Shown here: in pieces, positions 1-8,958 of the stretch
Numbering within the stretch: the first letter of the stretch is position 1
How the letters are laid out: each line of letters starts with the position of its first letter
Source of the DNA: Nostoc sp. 'Peltigera membranacea cyanobiont' N6
GTDB taxonomy: Bacteria; Cyanobacteriota; Cyanobacteriia; Cyanobacteriales; Nostocaceae
Length of the DNA: 64,000 nt
Reading direction: 5' to 3'
NCBI RefSeq assembly: GCF_002949735.1
Contig: NZ_CP026681.1
Location: 4,990,001-5,054,000, forward strand
The notes under the pieces: model-generated
Databases searched by the model: none
Seen by the model: only the letters and a program-made list of their open reading frames with translations
Told to the model about the DNA's origin: nothing
Position numbers and translations under genes: made by a program

Positions 1-602
1 TCTACAGCATTATCAGAAGCAAAAAGTTGGCGAGTCGAGAAAGAACGTAAAAACTTCGGGGTGCGTGCATAGCGATAAAAAGCACTCCCAAAAGGGGAAT
101 CTAACACATTCCAAAGAAATTTTTGCTGCCATTCTGGTGGTTTGTTTGTCATCAAAGCCCACGGTGGGGGCCCAGAAAGTACAAGTTTAGCAATTAAGTT
201 TGATTGCTTTTGGATTAATGCGATCGCAACTGGTAATAAAGCACCTTGTACAACTACAATTACAGGTTTTTGCACTACTGTTTGTAAAAAGTGCTGCAAC
301 TGTTCTGCCCAATCACTAGGAGTATAAGCCAGATGAGGCATATCACTCTCGCCACATCCTAGTAAATCGGGGTTATAAATTGAATTACGCTGACCTGAAT
401 TATACCATTCATGACAAAAACGCTGCCAAAATTGCCGCGACAATCCTACACCAATAGGATGAATTAACACTAAGGGAATACCCTCAGATGTTGTATTATT
501 TGGTTGAAGAACTTCGTAGGCACAACGATAATTCTGCCAAGTGTAAAATTGGCTAGGAGATGCTGTCAAGTTGGGTGTGTTATTTACAGCAGATGGTTGC
601 AT
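1..602 (-). CDS. alpha/beta hydrolase fold protein, 3' end cut by window edge
   Basis: About 200 residues are present from the ATG at 602 to the window edge, with no stop inside the window. The translation has the core of the alpha/beta hydrolase fold: an oxyanion-side LIHPIGVGLS segment, a DLLGCGESD segment after strand 4, and the strand-5/nucleophile-elbow region reading VVVQGALLP. In typical members the elbow is G-x-S-x-G; here Q-G stands where H-S or Q-S is expected, so the usual serine nucleophile is not visible. It lies 21 bp downstream of the SDR gene on the same strand, probably in one operon. The substrate is unknown. The missing serine could be a family trait (a non-hydrolytic or differently acting subgroup) rather than damage, because the frame is otherwise intact. 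Confidence 0.8.
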   Translation of the reverse strand, partial: MQPSAVNNTPNLTASPSQFYTWQNYRCAYEVLQPNNTTSEGIPLVLIHPIGVGLSRQFWQRFCHEWYNSGQRNSIYNPDLLGCGESDMPHLAYTPSDWAEQLQHFLQTVVQKPVIVVVQGALLPVAIALIQKQSNLIAKLVLSGPPPWALMTNKPPEWQQKFLWNVLDSPFGSAFYRYARTPKFLRSFSTRQLFASDNAV

Positions 603-623
603 AGTTCCTAGTTCTAATACTTG

Positions 624-1445
624 CTAAAAAATCATCTGTGGATGAATTAACTGGTATCCAGCCTCTTTCAGCTTTTCATTCGATACCCAAGCATTATATG
701 GGCGAGTATTCTTAATAGAAGTATCCCATATAACTTTGGGTAAATTATGTTTTTCAAATAGGCTATCTAGCAATTCTCGGCTGGTGAGATGTGCATCATC
801 TACCAGATTATAAATTCCTTGTAAACGACGGTTACGGGCAAATTCTATCGCCCCAACAATATCATCCAAGTGAATCCAATTCGTAATATCCTCACCGCCA
901 GTACGGGTTGTACCAGAATATTTACTAAATATTTTCAACAGTTCTCTACCAGGGCCGTAAATTCCTCCCACGCGGAAGATACAAACACGGAGATTTTCGT
1001 TAGATGCTGATAGTAACACATCCTCTGTTTTTCGGAGAATTTGGGCGTTTAAATTAGGTGGTGCAAGAGGTGTTTCTTCATCTACCCATACACCATTTCT
1101 GTCACCATAGACTGCATAACTCCCTGTATATATTAATTGTTTTACACTTTTAATCTGCTGCAAAGATGAAACTAAATTTTGGGCAGTTTGTAGATAAGTT
1201 TCTTCGTAAACTTCCGCACCTTTTGCAGCAACACTCAAAAGTACAACATCTTGATTGTGTAAAACTGATTTTAGACTATCTAGGTCATTACCGCAGGTAA
1301 CGACAACTCTTTGAGATACTGATTGGAGTGCAGAGACACGCTCAGGGGAAGTTGTGGTTGCACTGACAACAAAATTCATTTTTTGCTGCCAATATTGAGC
1401 AACTTGATAACCAACATAACCACAACCAATGATTGCAACGTTCAT
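624..1445 (-). CDS. NAD(P)-dependent epimerase/dehydratase-like SDR protein
   Basis: 273 residues. The N-terminus MNVAIIGCGYVGYQVA is a Rossmann dinucleotide-binding loop (G7-x-G9-x-x-G12). The middle has SVAAKG, YTGSYAVYGD and a FRVGGIYGPGRELL stretch, as in extended/atypical short-chain dehydrogenases that act on nucleotide sugars or related substrates. I do not see a clean YxxxK after the YTGS segment, so catalytic assignment is uncertain. WIHLDDIVGAI and NLVDD near residues 190-220 are typical late motifs of this family. The gene is 21 bp upstream of the alpha/beta hydrolase, suggesting co-transcription. Substrate not predictable from the sequence. Confidence 0.85.
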   Translation of the reverse strand: MNVAIIGCGYVGYQVAQYWQQKMNFVVSATTTSPERVSALQSVSQRVVVTCGNDLDSLKSVLHNQDVVLLSVAAKGAEVYEETYLQTAQNLVSSLQQIKSVKQLIYTGSYAVYGDRNGVWVDEETPLAPPNLNAQILRKTEDVLLSASNENLRVCIFRVGGIYGPGRELLKIFSKYSGTTRTGGEDITNWIHLDDIVGAIEFARNRRLQGIYNLVDDAHLTSRELLDSLFEKHNLPKVIWDTSIKNTRPYNAWVSNEKLKEAGYQLIHPQMIF

Positions 1446-1577
1446 GACAAATTAGACACAAATAAATTAAATTGCTGCTTGAGAGACTATTCTCAATTAA
1501 GGGACTGGGCGTAAATAAATTTAACCGTCCAGAGCTAACAGTCAATAGTACAAAAATTTTCCTTAATGACTAATCGA

Positions 1578-2063
1578 CTATTTTGCTAGTTCTTTCTCAA
1601 TTATGGTAATTATTTCTGGTGAATTTGGCTGGACACTACTATTAAATCTAGCTATCACTTCACCTTGCTTATTAACTAAAAACTTTTCAAAGTTCCAAGC
1701 AACACCTCCCGTTGGCTCAACGGCTTTGGTAAGTCGCTCATAAAGTGGATGCTGCTGCGAGCCTTTAGCATGGACTTTATCGAATAGTTCAAAGGTAACA
1801 CCATATTTACTCGTGCAAAACTGCACAATCTCTTCATTACTTCCTGGTTCCTGCGCTCCAAAATCGTTACATGGGAACCCCAAAATACTTAATCCTGCTT
1901 CGCCATACTTTTGGTTCAACTTTTCTAGCCCCTCGTATTGAGAAGTATAACCGCAGTAGGAAGCCACATTTACAATTAATAGTACTTTTCCGGTGTAGTC
2001 GCTTAATTGTTTATCCTCGCCGTTGATGGTCTTGACTGCGATATCCACAATTGTGTTACTCAT
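1578..2063 (-). CDS. glutathione peroxidase family protein (cysteine type)
   Basis: 161 residues, normal length for the cytosolic family, which reduces hydroperoxides, in cyanobacteria usually with thioredoxin or NADPH-linked donors. The peroxidatic residue is Cys37 in NVASYCGYTSQY, not selenocysteine. The Gln and Trp of the catalytic tetrad are Q71 (GFPCNDFGAQEPG) and W123 (GVAWNFEKFLV). A further Cys at 83 (FCTSKYG) could be the resolving cysteine. No signal peptide, so cytoplasmic. It is transcribed in the same direction as the SDR but 132 bp upstream of it, so an independent transcript is possible. Confidence 0.95.
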   Translation of the reverse strand: MSNTIVDIAVKTINGEDKQLSDYTGKVLLIVNVASYCGYTSQYEGLEKLNQKYGEAGLSILGFPCNDFGAQEPGSNEEIVQFCTSKYGVTFELFDKVHAKGSQQHPLYERLTKAVEPTGGVAWNFEKFLVNKQGEVIARFNSSVQPNSPEIITIIEKELAK

Positions 2064-2695
2064 CTTGAATCTGATTTATAGGGAATATTGCCAAGTCTCC
2101 CATATTACAGGTACTCTAAACCCGGTTTGTTTAAGGAAATTAGGTTTTATTGTTTACTACGACGATTCTGTTTAACTCAGGTGAGATGGGGAATGGGGAG
2201 TCGTGTAGTTCAATTACTTGAAAGACACTGTAAGATAGCGATCGCCTTTGAATTTACCCGCGAGTATCCCACTATTCTCAAAATCCCTACTTCTTTTTCT
2301 AAAATGTCCTTGAAAACCTTGATTTTTCGTTTTCAGTTCTCAACAAGCTTAAGCTTCATAGCACAAATATTATTAGTGGGGTAGGTTCATCGGAGTGATA
2401 CAGCACTTCTATAAATAGCTCGGCCATCTGCTATCTCAGGATGGATCTGGTAAATACGCATTGTTTTTTATACATTATCTTGTTGCAGAGATAAATTGTG
2501 AATTACAGGTCTTCAACGTAGCTTGACAAATCATTAACTTTTTGTATAAAAAATTAAAAATAATATATAATCGTTTACTCTAAACTTACTTAGACAAAGT
2601 ACGCAAGATAATTGTGAGAATTGACCGAATAATGTGACGATTAATCTGTGCGATCGCAATAAAACTGAAAACTTTTTTTACCAGATAAAAATTTT
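2064..2695. other. intergenic region without a supported gene
   Basis: A divergent intergenic space of about 630 bp between the glutathione peroxidase and the DUF2141 gene. Short open frames here have no recognisable motifs or ribosome-binding sites. The right half is AT-rich and holds the promoter-like site listed separately. Confidence 0.5.
2523..2550 (+). promoter_or_regulatory. sigma-70 type promoter candidate for the DUF2141 gene
   Basis: TTGACA at 2523-2528 and TATAAA at 2545-2550 with a 16-bp spacer, in an AT-rich stretch about 145 bp before the DUF2141 start. Consensus match only; no start-site data. Confidence 0.4.
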
Positions 2696-3151
2696 ATGGT
2701 TAAAGGATTGAGAGTTAGTATGCTGCTATTGGCAGTTATAGGAAATCTGGCATGGTCATTTAGCGCCAAGGCAAATTTTAACGGCAAACTCACCGTAGAA
2801 ATTGATGGCTTGAAGAATAAACAGGGACAAGTGTGTGCCAGTATATTTGCTAGCAGTGAAGGATTTCCTAGCGATCGCAATCGCGGCTTACAAAAGCAGT
2901 GTATCAAGATTAATAACACTCCTTTACCCATTACCTTTGAGAACTTGAAAGCAGGTAGTTACGCCGTTGCTGTTTTCCACGATCAAAATAATGACCGTAT
3001 TCTTAATACCAATGTTTTTGGTATACCAAAAGAAGGTTTTGGATTTTCCAGAAATCCAGAAATTCGCACAGGTGCGCCCAAATTTAGCGAAGCAGCATTT
3101 TTAGTAGCAGGCCCGGAAACTAATATCCAAATCCGCTTGAGATATTTTTAG
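2696..3151 (+). CDS. secreted DUF2141-family protein
   Basis: 151 residues with an N-terminal hydrophobic segment (LLLAVIGNLAWSFSAKA) that looks like a cleavable signal peptide, so exported to periplasm or outside. The mature part is a beta-sandwich-like DUF2141 domain: GKLTVEIDGLKNKQGQVCASIF at the start, then FENLKAGSYAVAVFHDQNND and a GIPKEGFGFS segment, the usual family hallmarks. Two cysteines flank the first half of the domain. The start at 2696 is the first ATG in frame and gives a complete signal peptide; a second ATG at 2720 would shorten it. Molecular function is unknown. Confidence 0.85.
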   Translation: MVKGLRVSMLLLAVIGNLAWSFSAKANFNGKLTVEIDGLKNKQGQVCASIFASSEGFPSDRNRGLQKQCIKINNTPLPITFENLKAGSYAVAVFHDQNNDRILNTNVFGIPKEGFGFSRNPEIRTGAPKFSEAAFLVAGPETNIQIRLRYF

Positions 3152-3294
3152 CCTGACAGCAGATTTAAACTTGGTTCAGTAGACCAAATAGAACTCAAAA
3201 CCACATATAAAACCTGCTTTCCTCCTGAATCTGTCAATTTTAGATTTTGAAATTTCCATTGAAGGAAAAATCTCAAATAGAGTCAATCTTAACT

Positions 3295-4449
3295 CTATTC
3301 TTGTAAATCTTTGTGTGAATCTTCCGGTAAACCTTGTTGTTCCGGCAAACCACGCATTCGATTCATCTGAGTTAAAGCATATCTTGCTGTTGCTTGGACT
3401 TCGGCATCTGGATCGTCTAACGCATGGCGCAACATCTGAGTCATTTGACCCATCATGTCATAAACGCGTGTCAAATCACGGATTGCATTTTGCCGTACTT
3501 GTGGACTTTCATCTTGAATTGAGATTGCTAAAGCACGATTCATCGGTTTGAGTGTGCGGATGCCAATTTCTGTCAAAGCTGCCAAAATCAAGCTGCTTTC
3601 TTGAGAATCAGCATCAATCATCAGGTCAACTATAGGCTGAATTGCCCGCGAATCTCCCTGCTGACCCAAATCCCAGATAGCCTTGCGCCGCTTCTTTGGG
3701 TCAGGACTGCGTAAGTCTTGAATTAATTCGTCAACAATATTGAGTTTAGCAAGCCGGGAAGTTTTTTCTGGTAGCAGCAATTGTGAAGGAAGTGGTGGCG
3801 TAGCTATTTTTGGATTAGTTACAACCTCTGGTGGGGGTGGTATCATCGTTATTTTGTTAGCTTCAGTCAAACTTTTAGTACTTGATATTTCTGATTGCAC
3901 TTGTTTGACCTGACGAAACCACCTCAGTAGGTAAACAAGTGCGCCAAGACTTCCTAGAATGCCAATGGCAAATATCAACCACCAGACAAAACCTTTTTCG
4001 GTTGCTTTGGGTGTTGTAGTTGGTTTGGAAGTTGAAACAGGAGAGGTGACAATTGGAGAGGCAATAATTGGAGAGGTGACAATCTGATTTTTGGCAGCTA
4101 AGGCTGCTTGCAGTTTCTCTCTAGTTGTCAAACCTGCAAGTCCATCTACTTTTAAACCCTTTACTTTCTGGAATTTAGCTACAGCGATTTCTGTAGTGGC
4201 ATTGTACTGTCCATCTATCAGTCCACTGTAGTATCCCAACTGCTTTAATTGGGTTTGTAATCTCTGCACATCTGATTTTCGACTACCATATCTCAAAACA
4301 GACGGACTAGCAGGAACTGTCGAACTAGCTTGTGCAAGTTCTAAAATTTCAGGCGCTAGCTTAGGTGTGGCTGTACTTGCACGATTTGGGTAAAAACCCA
4401 CGCAAGAAAAACAGGTAAATATCAGAATTGAGGAACGGCATAGCCTCAT
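3295..4449 (-). CDS. membrane protein with peptidoglycan-binding domain and HEAT repeats
   Basis: I place the start at 4449 (MRLCRSSILIF), which gives a signal-peptide-like N-terminus; an in-frame ATG at 4515 would add 22 charged residues ahead of it. Order of parts: export signal; a single PG_binding_1 domain (RYGSRKSDVQRLQTQLKQLG... VDGLAGLTTREKL); a Thr/Pro/Ser-rich linker; one strong transmembrane helix (WWLIFAIGILGSLGALVYLL); a cytoplasmic part ending in HEAT-like alpha repeats (LIQDLRSPDPKKRRKAIWDLG, HALDDPDAEVQATARYAL). This links cell wall outside to a protein scaffold inside. Known combination in cyanobacteria; exact role unknown. Confidence 0.8.
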   Translation of the reverse strand: MRLCRSSILIFTCFSCVGFYPNRASTATPKLAPEILELAQASSTVPASPSVLRYGSRKSDVQRLQTQLKQLGYYSGLIDGQYNATTEIAVAKFQKVKGLKVDGLAGLTTREKLQAALAAKNQIVTSPIIASPIVTSPVSTSKPTTTPKATEKGFVWWLIFAIGILGSLGALVYLLRWFRQVKQVQSEISSTKSLTEANKITMIPPPPEVVTNPKIATPPLPSQLLLPEKTSRLAKLNIVDELIQDLRSPDPKKRRKAIWDLGQQGDSRAIQPIVDLMIDADSQESSLILAALTEIGIRTLKPMNRALAISIQDESPQVRQNAIRDLTRVYDMMGQMTQMLRHALDDPDAEVQATARYALTQMNRMRGLPEQQGLPEDSHKDLQE

Positions 4450-4612
4450 ATTGAAAGTTTCAGCCTGAACGTGCTTTTGAAGTCTTCGATACCACAATAC
4501 CTTCAAGATGTCCAAATGTTAACTGTTATTTTTTATTGGAGATTGGGGATGGGCTATGTATTATTCCCCTTATTACCCTTGCTTCCTGCTATACCTCCCC
4601 TTTAACTATTAT

Positions 4613-5680
4613 TTATGGCAAAATTTCTGGTTCAGATTCTCTGACTGCTAGAGTTATGGGGCTTAATTTTTTAGCCGATGCTTCTGGAACGGGTTGCTGT
4701 ATATTAGCTATTTCGCCGACAGTAACTGTGTCGTTTCGCGCTGCTAAAGTATCGCGTTGGTTAATCAGATAGATGCTGATTAAAGTCAGGAAAACACCTA
4801 CCCATTGCAACGGACTGAGGACTTCTGAAAGGAATAGATTGCCGAACAGTAGGGCAAATATCGGTGTGAGGAAGGTGAGGGAACTAAGACTGGTGAGATT
4901 GCCACTAGAGGCAAAGTAGAAAAATAATCCATAGGCGATCGCACTGCCAAACACGGTAGCATAACCCAAAGCAACTAAATCAGATGCTCCCAGATTCTCC
5001 CACTGCTGAGATTCAACAACTGATGAAATTCCCCATAGTGGCAATCCACCCAAAATCATGTGCCATCCCGTAGCTGTTACTGGGTCAGCATGTCGGCATA
5101 CAAATCGAATCAATACTGTTCCCACTGCCATCGATAGCGCTGCTAATAGCATCAACCACTCGCCGCTAGCAAACAAATCTTGCCAGTTGCCAATTGTAAT
5201 ATTTGCGCCTGAGTCGAGAAAATGTAAAATCAACTCATCAGGTAAACCAATTAAACTAATGCCTGTGACTCCCAAGCCTAGACCCAGCCATCCCCAAAAA
5301 CCAATGTGTTCTTGGAATAGCCACAACGACAGCAAGGCAACAGCCAAGGGTTGCGAGTCAATCATCACAGACCCTAACCCCGCACTGGTTCTGACTAATC
5401 CCTCTGCCAAGAAGCCTTGAAAGAGCATTCCATCTACGAGAGCAAATAAGGCAATCCACAGCCATGCAGCCCAACCCTTGGGCTGCGGTTTACCCATAAA
5501 TGCTGCTGCTATTAAAATTAACACTCCAGCTGGTATCAAACGCACACCTGCCATGAATAGGGGTGTGGTGTGGGGTATCACTCCTTTCATGGCTACCATT
5601 GCTGTCCCCCATAGGAAAAAGGGGGCAATTAACAAAAGGGGGGCGAAGGGAAATCGAGATGCACTGAGTTTCAGTTGCAT
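4613..5680 (-). CDS. EamA/DMT-superfamily transporter
   Basis: About 355 residues from the ATG at 5680 (MQLKLSASRFPF); an alternative ATG at 5713 adds 11 residues. The sequence is almost wholly hydrophobic with about ten membrane helices arranged as two EamA repeats (first: PFFLWGTAMVAMKGVIPHTTPLF; second begins near LMLLAALSMAVGTVLIRF). Such proteins export or import small metabolites, often amino acids or related compounds, across the plasma membrane. A hydrophilic C-terminal tail of about 50 residues follows the last helix. The substrate cannot be read from the sequence. Confidence 0.9.
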   Translation of the reverse strand: MQLKLSASRFPFAPLLLIAPFFLWGTAMVAMKGVIPHTTPLFMAGVRLIPAGVLILIAAAFMGKPQPKGWAAWLWIALFALVDGMLFQGFLAEGLVRTSAGLGSVMIDSQPLAVALLSLWLFQEHIGFWGWLGLGLGVTGISLIGLPDELILHFLDSGANITIGNWQDLFASGEWLMLLAALSMAVGTVLIRFVCRHADPVTATGWHMILGGLPLWGISSVVESQQWENLGASDLVALGYATVFGSAIAYGLFFYFASSGNLTSLSSLTFLTPIFALLFGNLFLSEVLSPLQWVGVFLTLISIYLINQRDTLAARNDTVTVGEIANIQQPVPEASAKKLSPITLAVRESEPEILP

Positions 5681-6522
5681 GGGTTTGCTGATGCCTTTGT
5701 TTAACAAGCACAAAAATCGCTTTACCCAATTTTACCGAATTATGTAGTTTTGCGATCGCGTAGCCTCGCAAAGATAAGGAAAGAATACTCAGGTTACAGT
5801 AGGTTGAATATTTTAACGATACAGAACAGATAGGTTCAAAAATCTGTACTAACGATGATGAAATCTTAGCTTTTGTACTTCTTCGATCGAGAGTTAAATT
5901 CGATGAGGAAAATTAAGATATAGCCTAATTTTCTAAACGCAAATTAGGCAGATTTTAAAAATCCTTCCATTTGCTGATTTTGGTATGTTTCCCTCTGTTT
6001 GTATAGACAATACCTAACTTCTGGCTTTTGTCAAACTTTCTGTTAAGAAAGATGTTTATAATGGATAGCTTAAAAAAGGGGATTTAGCGTTTTATATACC
6101 GACAATAGGACTTTTCAAACATCCTCTTAAGGCTAAAACTTTTTACCAAAGTCATTTTTTTAACGTTCGCGGAGCGTGCCGGAGGCATTACCGCAAAGGA
6201 CGCAGAGAGAAGAAAGAAAGGAAGGCTTAACTGAACCGTATTGTGTTATTGGGGACTGGTGCAAGTTCCTTAGTTGCCGCAGACTACCGCAGAGGACAAG
6301 GAGAAATAAGAGTTTGAGAGATACTTGCCGTCAGTTTTGTAGTTAAAACTTATACCGATAATTAGTAAAGGGGACAGATGACATTCGTTTACTGCGAAGC
6401 ACCCATCCCCGAATAGCTGCCCAGATGATGAACCTGGAATCCTATAGTCCGGTATCTAATCATCCCAGTATCGTCCGATATATGTCGATTGTCACTGGGA
6501 TAGATACTGATTTACAAAATAT
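5681..6522. other. long intergenic region, no gene recognised
   Basis: More than 800 bp between the DMT transporter and the kinase. It contains fragments of common Nostoc repeats (for example ACGTTCGCGGAGCGTGCC near 6164-6181 and an ACGCAGAGAGAAG stretch) and no open frame with a convincing start or product. Confidence 0.5.
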
Positions 6523-7806
6523 CTACGAAAAGATCGTTACACAATTATTTTTATTCACCCCTTCCATCGCTAATAGCGCTGTCCCGTAAGCGGCTTCTGT
6601 ATACACTGACGCTACTACAGGAACCTGCAAATGACGCGCCCTGATTGCAGTCCAAGTGTCATTTCCCGCACCACCGCCAGCAGTATAAACACGGCTCAAC
6701 TTGTCTGCACCCTTATGCTGTAATAATTCATACCCTCGCGCTTCTATGCGGGCAATGCTTTCTAATAACCCATGCAGAAATTCTACTGGGCGATCTGGGC
6801 GTGGTTCCAATCGTGGGGGTAAATTGGGATCGTTAATCGGAAAGCGATCGCCTACCTTCAACAAGGGATAATAATCTAACTCGCTAGCTTTTGATGCGTC
6901 AATCTCCCGGCTAAGGCTTTCTAATTCAGCGTTTGTGAAAAATTGCTTCAGCACTGCACCTCCAGTATTAGAAGCACCCCCAGTCAGCCACAAATCCCCT
7001 AGGCGATGGCTATAAATCCCATATCTGGCATCTTCTATACGGGTACGACTTAATAACTTTAGTACCAATGTTGAACCAAGGGAAGTCACGGCTTCACCAG
7101 GTAATTTTGCACCACTGGCGATAAAAGCCGCGATACTATCAGTTGTACCAGCACACACCAAGCAATCACGACGTAAACCGAACTTATCCGCAATTTGAGG
7201 ACGCAATTTGGCAATGGGAGTGCCAGGAGTTAAAACTTTGGGTAGCTGAATCGGTATTTGCAACTTTTCTAGCCATTCTGGGTATTTCAACTCTTCCACG
7301 TCATAACCCAGCTTTAAAGCATTATGGTAATCGCTAATCCCTAAATACCCATGTAGGAGAAACGCCAGCCAATCTGCTTGATGCAGGAAATATCTAGCTT
7401 CACTAAAAGCGGGTAATTGCCTCATCCAGCAAAGTTTGGCTAGGCTAGAGGTGGCACTCAACACAGTATGATTAGGTGGTGCTATCCGCCTCAAATGCTC
7501 TAACACCAATGATCCCCGCGCATCGTTATACAGCAGTGGCGCATCTGTTGGATTGCCAGCAGCATCCACCAGCAAGACTGTGGAAGAAGTCCCATTAATT
7601 GCGATCGCTTTAATTTTTCGCCGCAACTCTTCAGGTATTTGTTCCACCAGCACAAACAAAGCCTCCTGCCAAATTTTTGGCGTAACGGTGGCTGGTGAGT
7701 CCTGGAAGGGATATCGCACCTCAGCCTGAATAGAAGAGGCTTCCTCGTCAATCACTACGCCACGTGCGCCAGATGTGCCGAAGTCGATACCCAAATACAA
7801 ATTCAT
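6523..7806 (-). CDS. FGGY-family carbohydrate kinase, D-ribulokinase-like
   Basis: 427 residues, close to the length of the cyanobacterial/plant XK-1 group of FGGY kinases, which phosphorylate D-ribulose rather than xylulose or glycerol. The N-terminal ATP-binding loop is GIDFGTSGARG; the second nucleotide-binding loop is TAGGGAGNDTW near residue 375. Signature stretches shared (from memory) with the Synechococcus enzyme are SSLAKL, QADWL, SDYHNALKLGYD, CAGTTDSIAAF and GEAVTSLGSTLVLKL. Stands alone on the minus strand, followed by an 800-bp gene-free region. Substrate assignment is by family resemblance; a broader pentulose kinase role is possible. Confidence 0.85.
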   Translation of the reverse strand: MNLYLGIDFGTSGARGVVIDEEASSIQAEVRYPFQDSPATVTPKIWQEALFVLVEQIPEELRRKIKAIAINGTSSTVLLVDAAGNPTDAPLLYNDARGSLVLEHLRRIAPPNHTVLSATSSLAKLCWMRQLPAFSEARYFLHQADWLAFLLHGYLGISDYHNALKLGYDVEELKYPEWLEKLQIPIQLPKVLTPGTPIAKLRPQIADKFGLRRDCLVCAGTTDSIAAFIASGAKLPGEAVTSLGSTLVLKLLSRTRIEDARYGIYSHRLGDLWLTGGASNTGGAVLKQFFTNAELESLSREIDASKASELDYYPLLKVGDRFPINDPNLPPRLEPRPDRPVEFLHGLLESIARIEARGYELLQHKGADKLSRVYTAGGGAGNDTWTAIRARHLQVPVVASVYTEAAYGTALLAMEGVNKNNCVTIFS

Positions 7807-7964
7807 AATTTTTACAAATTTTTTTAATGGAGAATAAATAAGAACTACTGATTAATAACTGCTTTTGTTGCATCTTGTAACAAGATATTCCCCAATTCTG
7901 GCAAAACAAGGAAAAGTAGTAAACGAACTGTTCAAAATCTATTCAGGTTAGGAGGTTTTCAGCC

Positions 7965-8096
7965 ATGCCTATCTTAGATACTCTGTACATCGCTCAGATA
8001 TCTTCCATCTCGGATACTCAAGTCTACATCGCTCTAGTTGTGGCGCTGATTCCAGGAGTTCTAGCTTGGCGATTAGCCACAGAACTTTACAAATAA
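7965..8096 (+). CDS. psaM: photosystem I reaction center subunit XII (PsaM)
   Basis: A 43-residue peptide whose C-terminal 30 residues (SDTQVYIALVVALIPGVLAWRLATELYK with one hydrophobic helix) match the classic 31-residue PsaM pattern ending in LSTELYK. PsaM is a single-helix subunit at the monomer interface of trimeric photosystem I in the thylakoid. The start at 7965 has a strong ribosome-binding site (GGAGG at 7952-7956, 8 bp upstream) and gives an extra 12-residue N-terminal extension (MPILDTLYIAQI) relative to the short form; an internal start is not excluded. It is followed after about 30 bp by a strong nested hairpin. Easily missed because of its size. Confidence 0.93.
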   Translation: MPILDTLYIAQISSISDTQVYIALVVALIPGVLAWRLATELYK

Positions 8097-8124
8097 CGCT
8101 TCGATGTGACACAGTTAAAAAGCT

Positions 8125-8223
8125 AATAATCCTGGCAGTACGGGGTGCAGTTTCCAGATGCTGATGGCTTTATGCCATAAGTAGCTAGGAAACTAGCACT
8201 TACGTAAGCCAGGTTATTTTTTA
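8125..8223 (+). terminator. long nested hairpin with T-run after psaM (terminator or small RNA)
   Basis: Outer stem CCTGGC (8131-8136) with GCCAGG (8208-8213), extended by AATAA with TTATT across one bulge; middle stem AGTTTCC (8149-8155) with GGAAACT (8188-8194); inner stem ATGGC with GCCAT (about 8164-8176). A T-run follows directly at 8217-8222. This is larger than a simple intrinsic terminator and could be a structured 3' RNA or a small RNA terminator. Confidence 0.6.
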
Positions 8224-8348
8224 ACTGCTGCAACACTTGTAGCTATTTCAAAAAAATGAAGTAATATGACAGCTAAATCAAGCAGTAATTAGCGCCAGAG
8301 CGCTTTTACAGTGCTTCCCTTCACTCAGCGAGGTTATTTTTTAGCATC

Positions 8349-8759
8349 ATGAACGCGATTCAACCCTCCAGACCACCGTTACAACCTATACAAAAACGCC
8401 GGGTTACTCCTCGACCAAAGCGGCATCTTCGTCAACGTTCTTACCAGGTGATGGCACTGGAAAGCACAGCCAAGATAGCGGTTAATCTTGTGGTTACAGC
8501 CGTTGCAGCATCTGCTCTAGCACAACTTTTGCCTTATCATTGGTTACAGCAAGAAAAGTTGCGAGAAATTAGTACTGAAGTCAAGCTGATGGAAGGACAT
8601 GTCAATGGTTTACAGGCGGAATTTAGCCGTAACTTCGATCCGCAACAAGCTAAAAGTATTAGACAACAACAAGGATACCGATTCGATCCTAGCCAGCGTC
8701 GCGTTGTGTTGATGAATCAGGATACTCGAGAAGATGAACAAACAGAGTCATCACCCTAA
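8349..8759 (+). CDS. conserved-looking bitopic membrane protein of unknown function
   Basis: 136 residues. A basic, Pro/Arg/Gln-rich N-terminus of about 35 residues precedes one hydrophobic helix (IAVNLVVTAVAASALAQLLPYHWL, about 43-66), then a charged, probably helical/coiled-coil segment (EKLREISTEVKLMEGHVNGLQAEFSRNF) and an acidic tail. This topology (short cytoplasmic tail, one helix, periplasmic coiled coil) resembles FtsL/DivIC-type cell-division proteins, but there is no motif that proves this. It follows psaM and its hairpin in the same direction. The sequence AGGTTATTTTTTA before it at 8331-8343 repeats the end of the hairpin region. Confidence 0.7.
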   Translation: MNAIQPSRPPLQPIQKRRVTPRPKRHLRQRSYQVMALESTAKIAVNLVVTAVAASALAQLLPYHWLQQEKLREISTEVKLMEGHVNGLQAEFSRNFDPQQAKSIRQQQGYRFDPSQRRVVLMNQDTREDEQTESSP

Positions 8760-8958
8760 GAACAATAGGGAGTTTAGGATTATTTAGGTTTCTTGTGCTT
8801 CTGGCTACGTATAAACCGGGTGTTATTTTATATTATTGCTAATAAATAATGGTTAGTAGCTAATTTTTGAATAGCTATGTAGTTATCATCTATTAGTAAA
8901 ATACAATTCAAAATTTAATCAATTATTTTGAATTCTGAATCCTCCATGAATAACTAAT

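Noticed and set aside
2088..2384. 98-residue plus-strand frame after the glutathione peroxidase
   Set aside because: Composition is unlike a protein (Phe/Arg/Cys-rich), there is no ribosome site and no motif.
5490..5771. Frames on both strands over the start of the DMT transporter
   Set aside because: Shadows of the real gene; no recognisable features.
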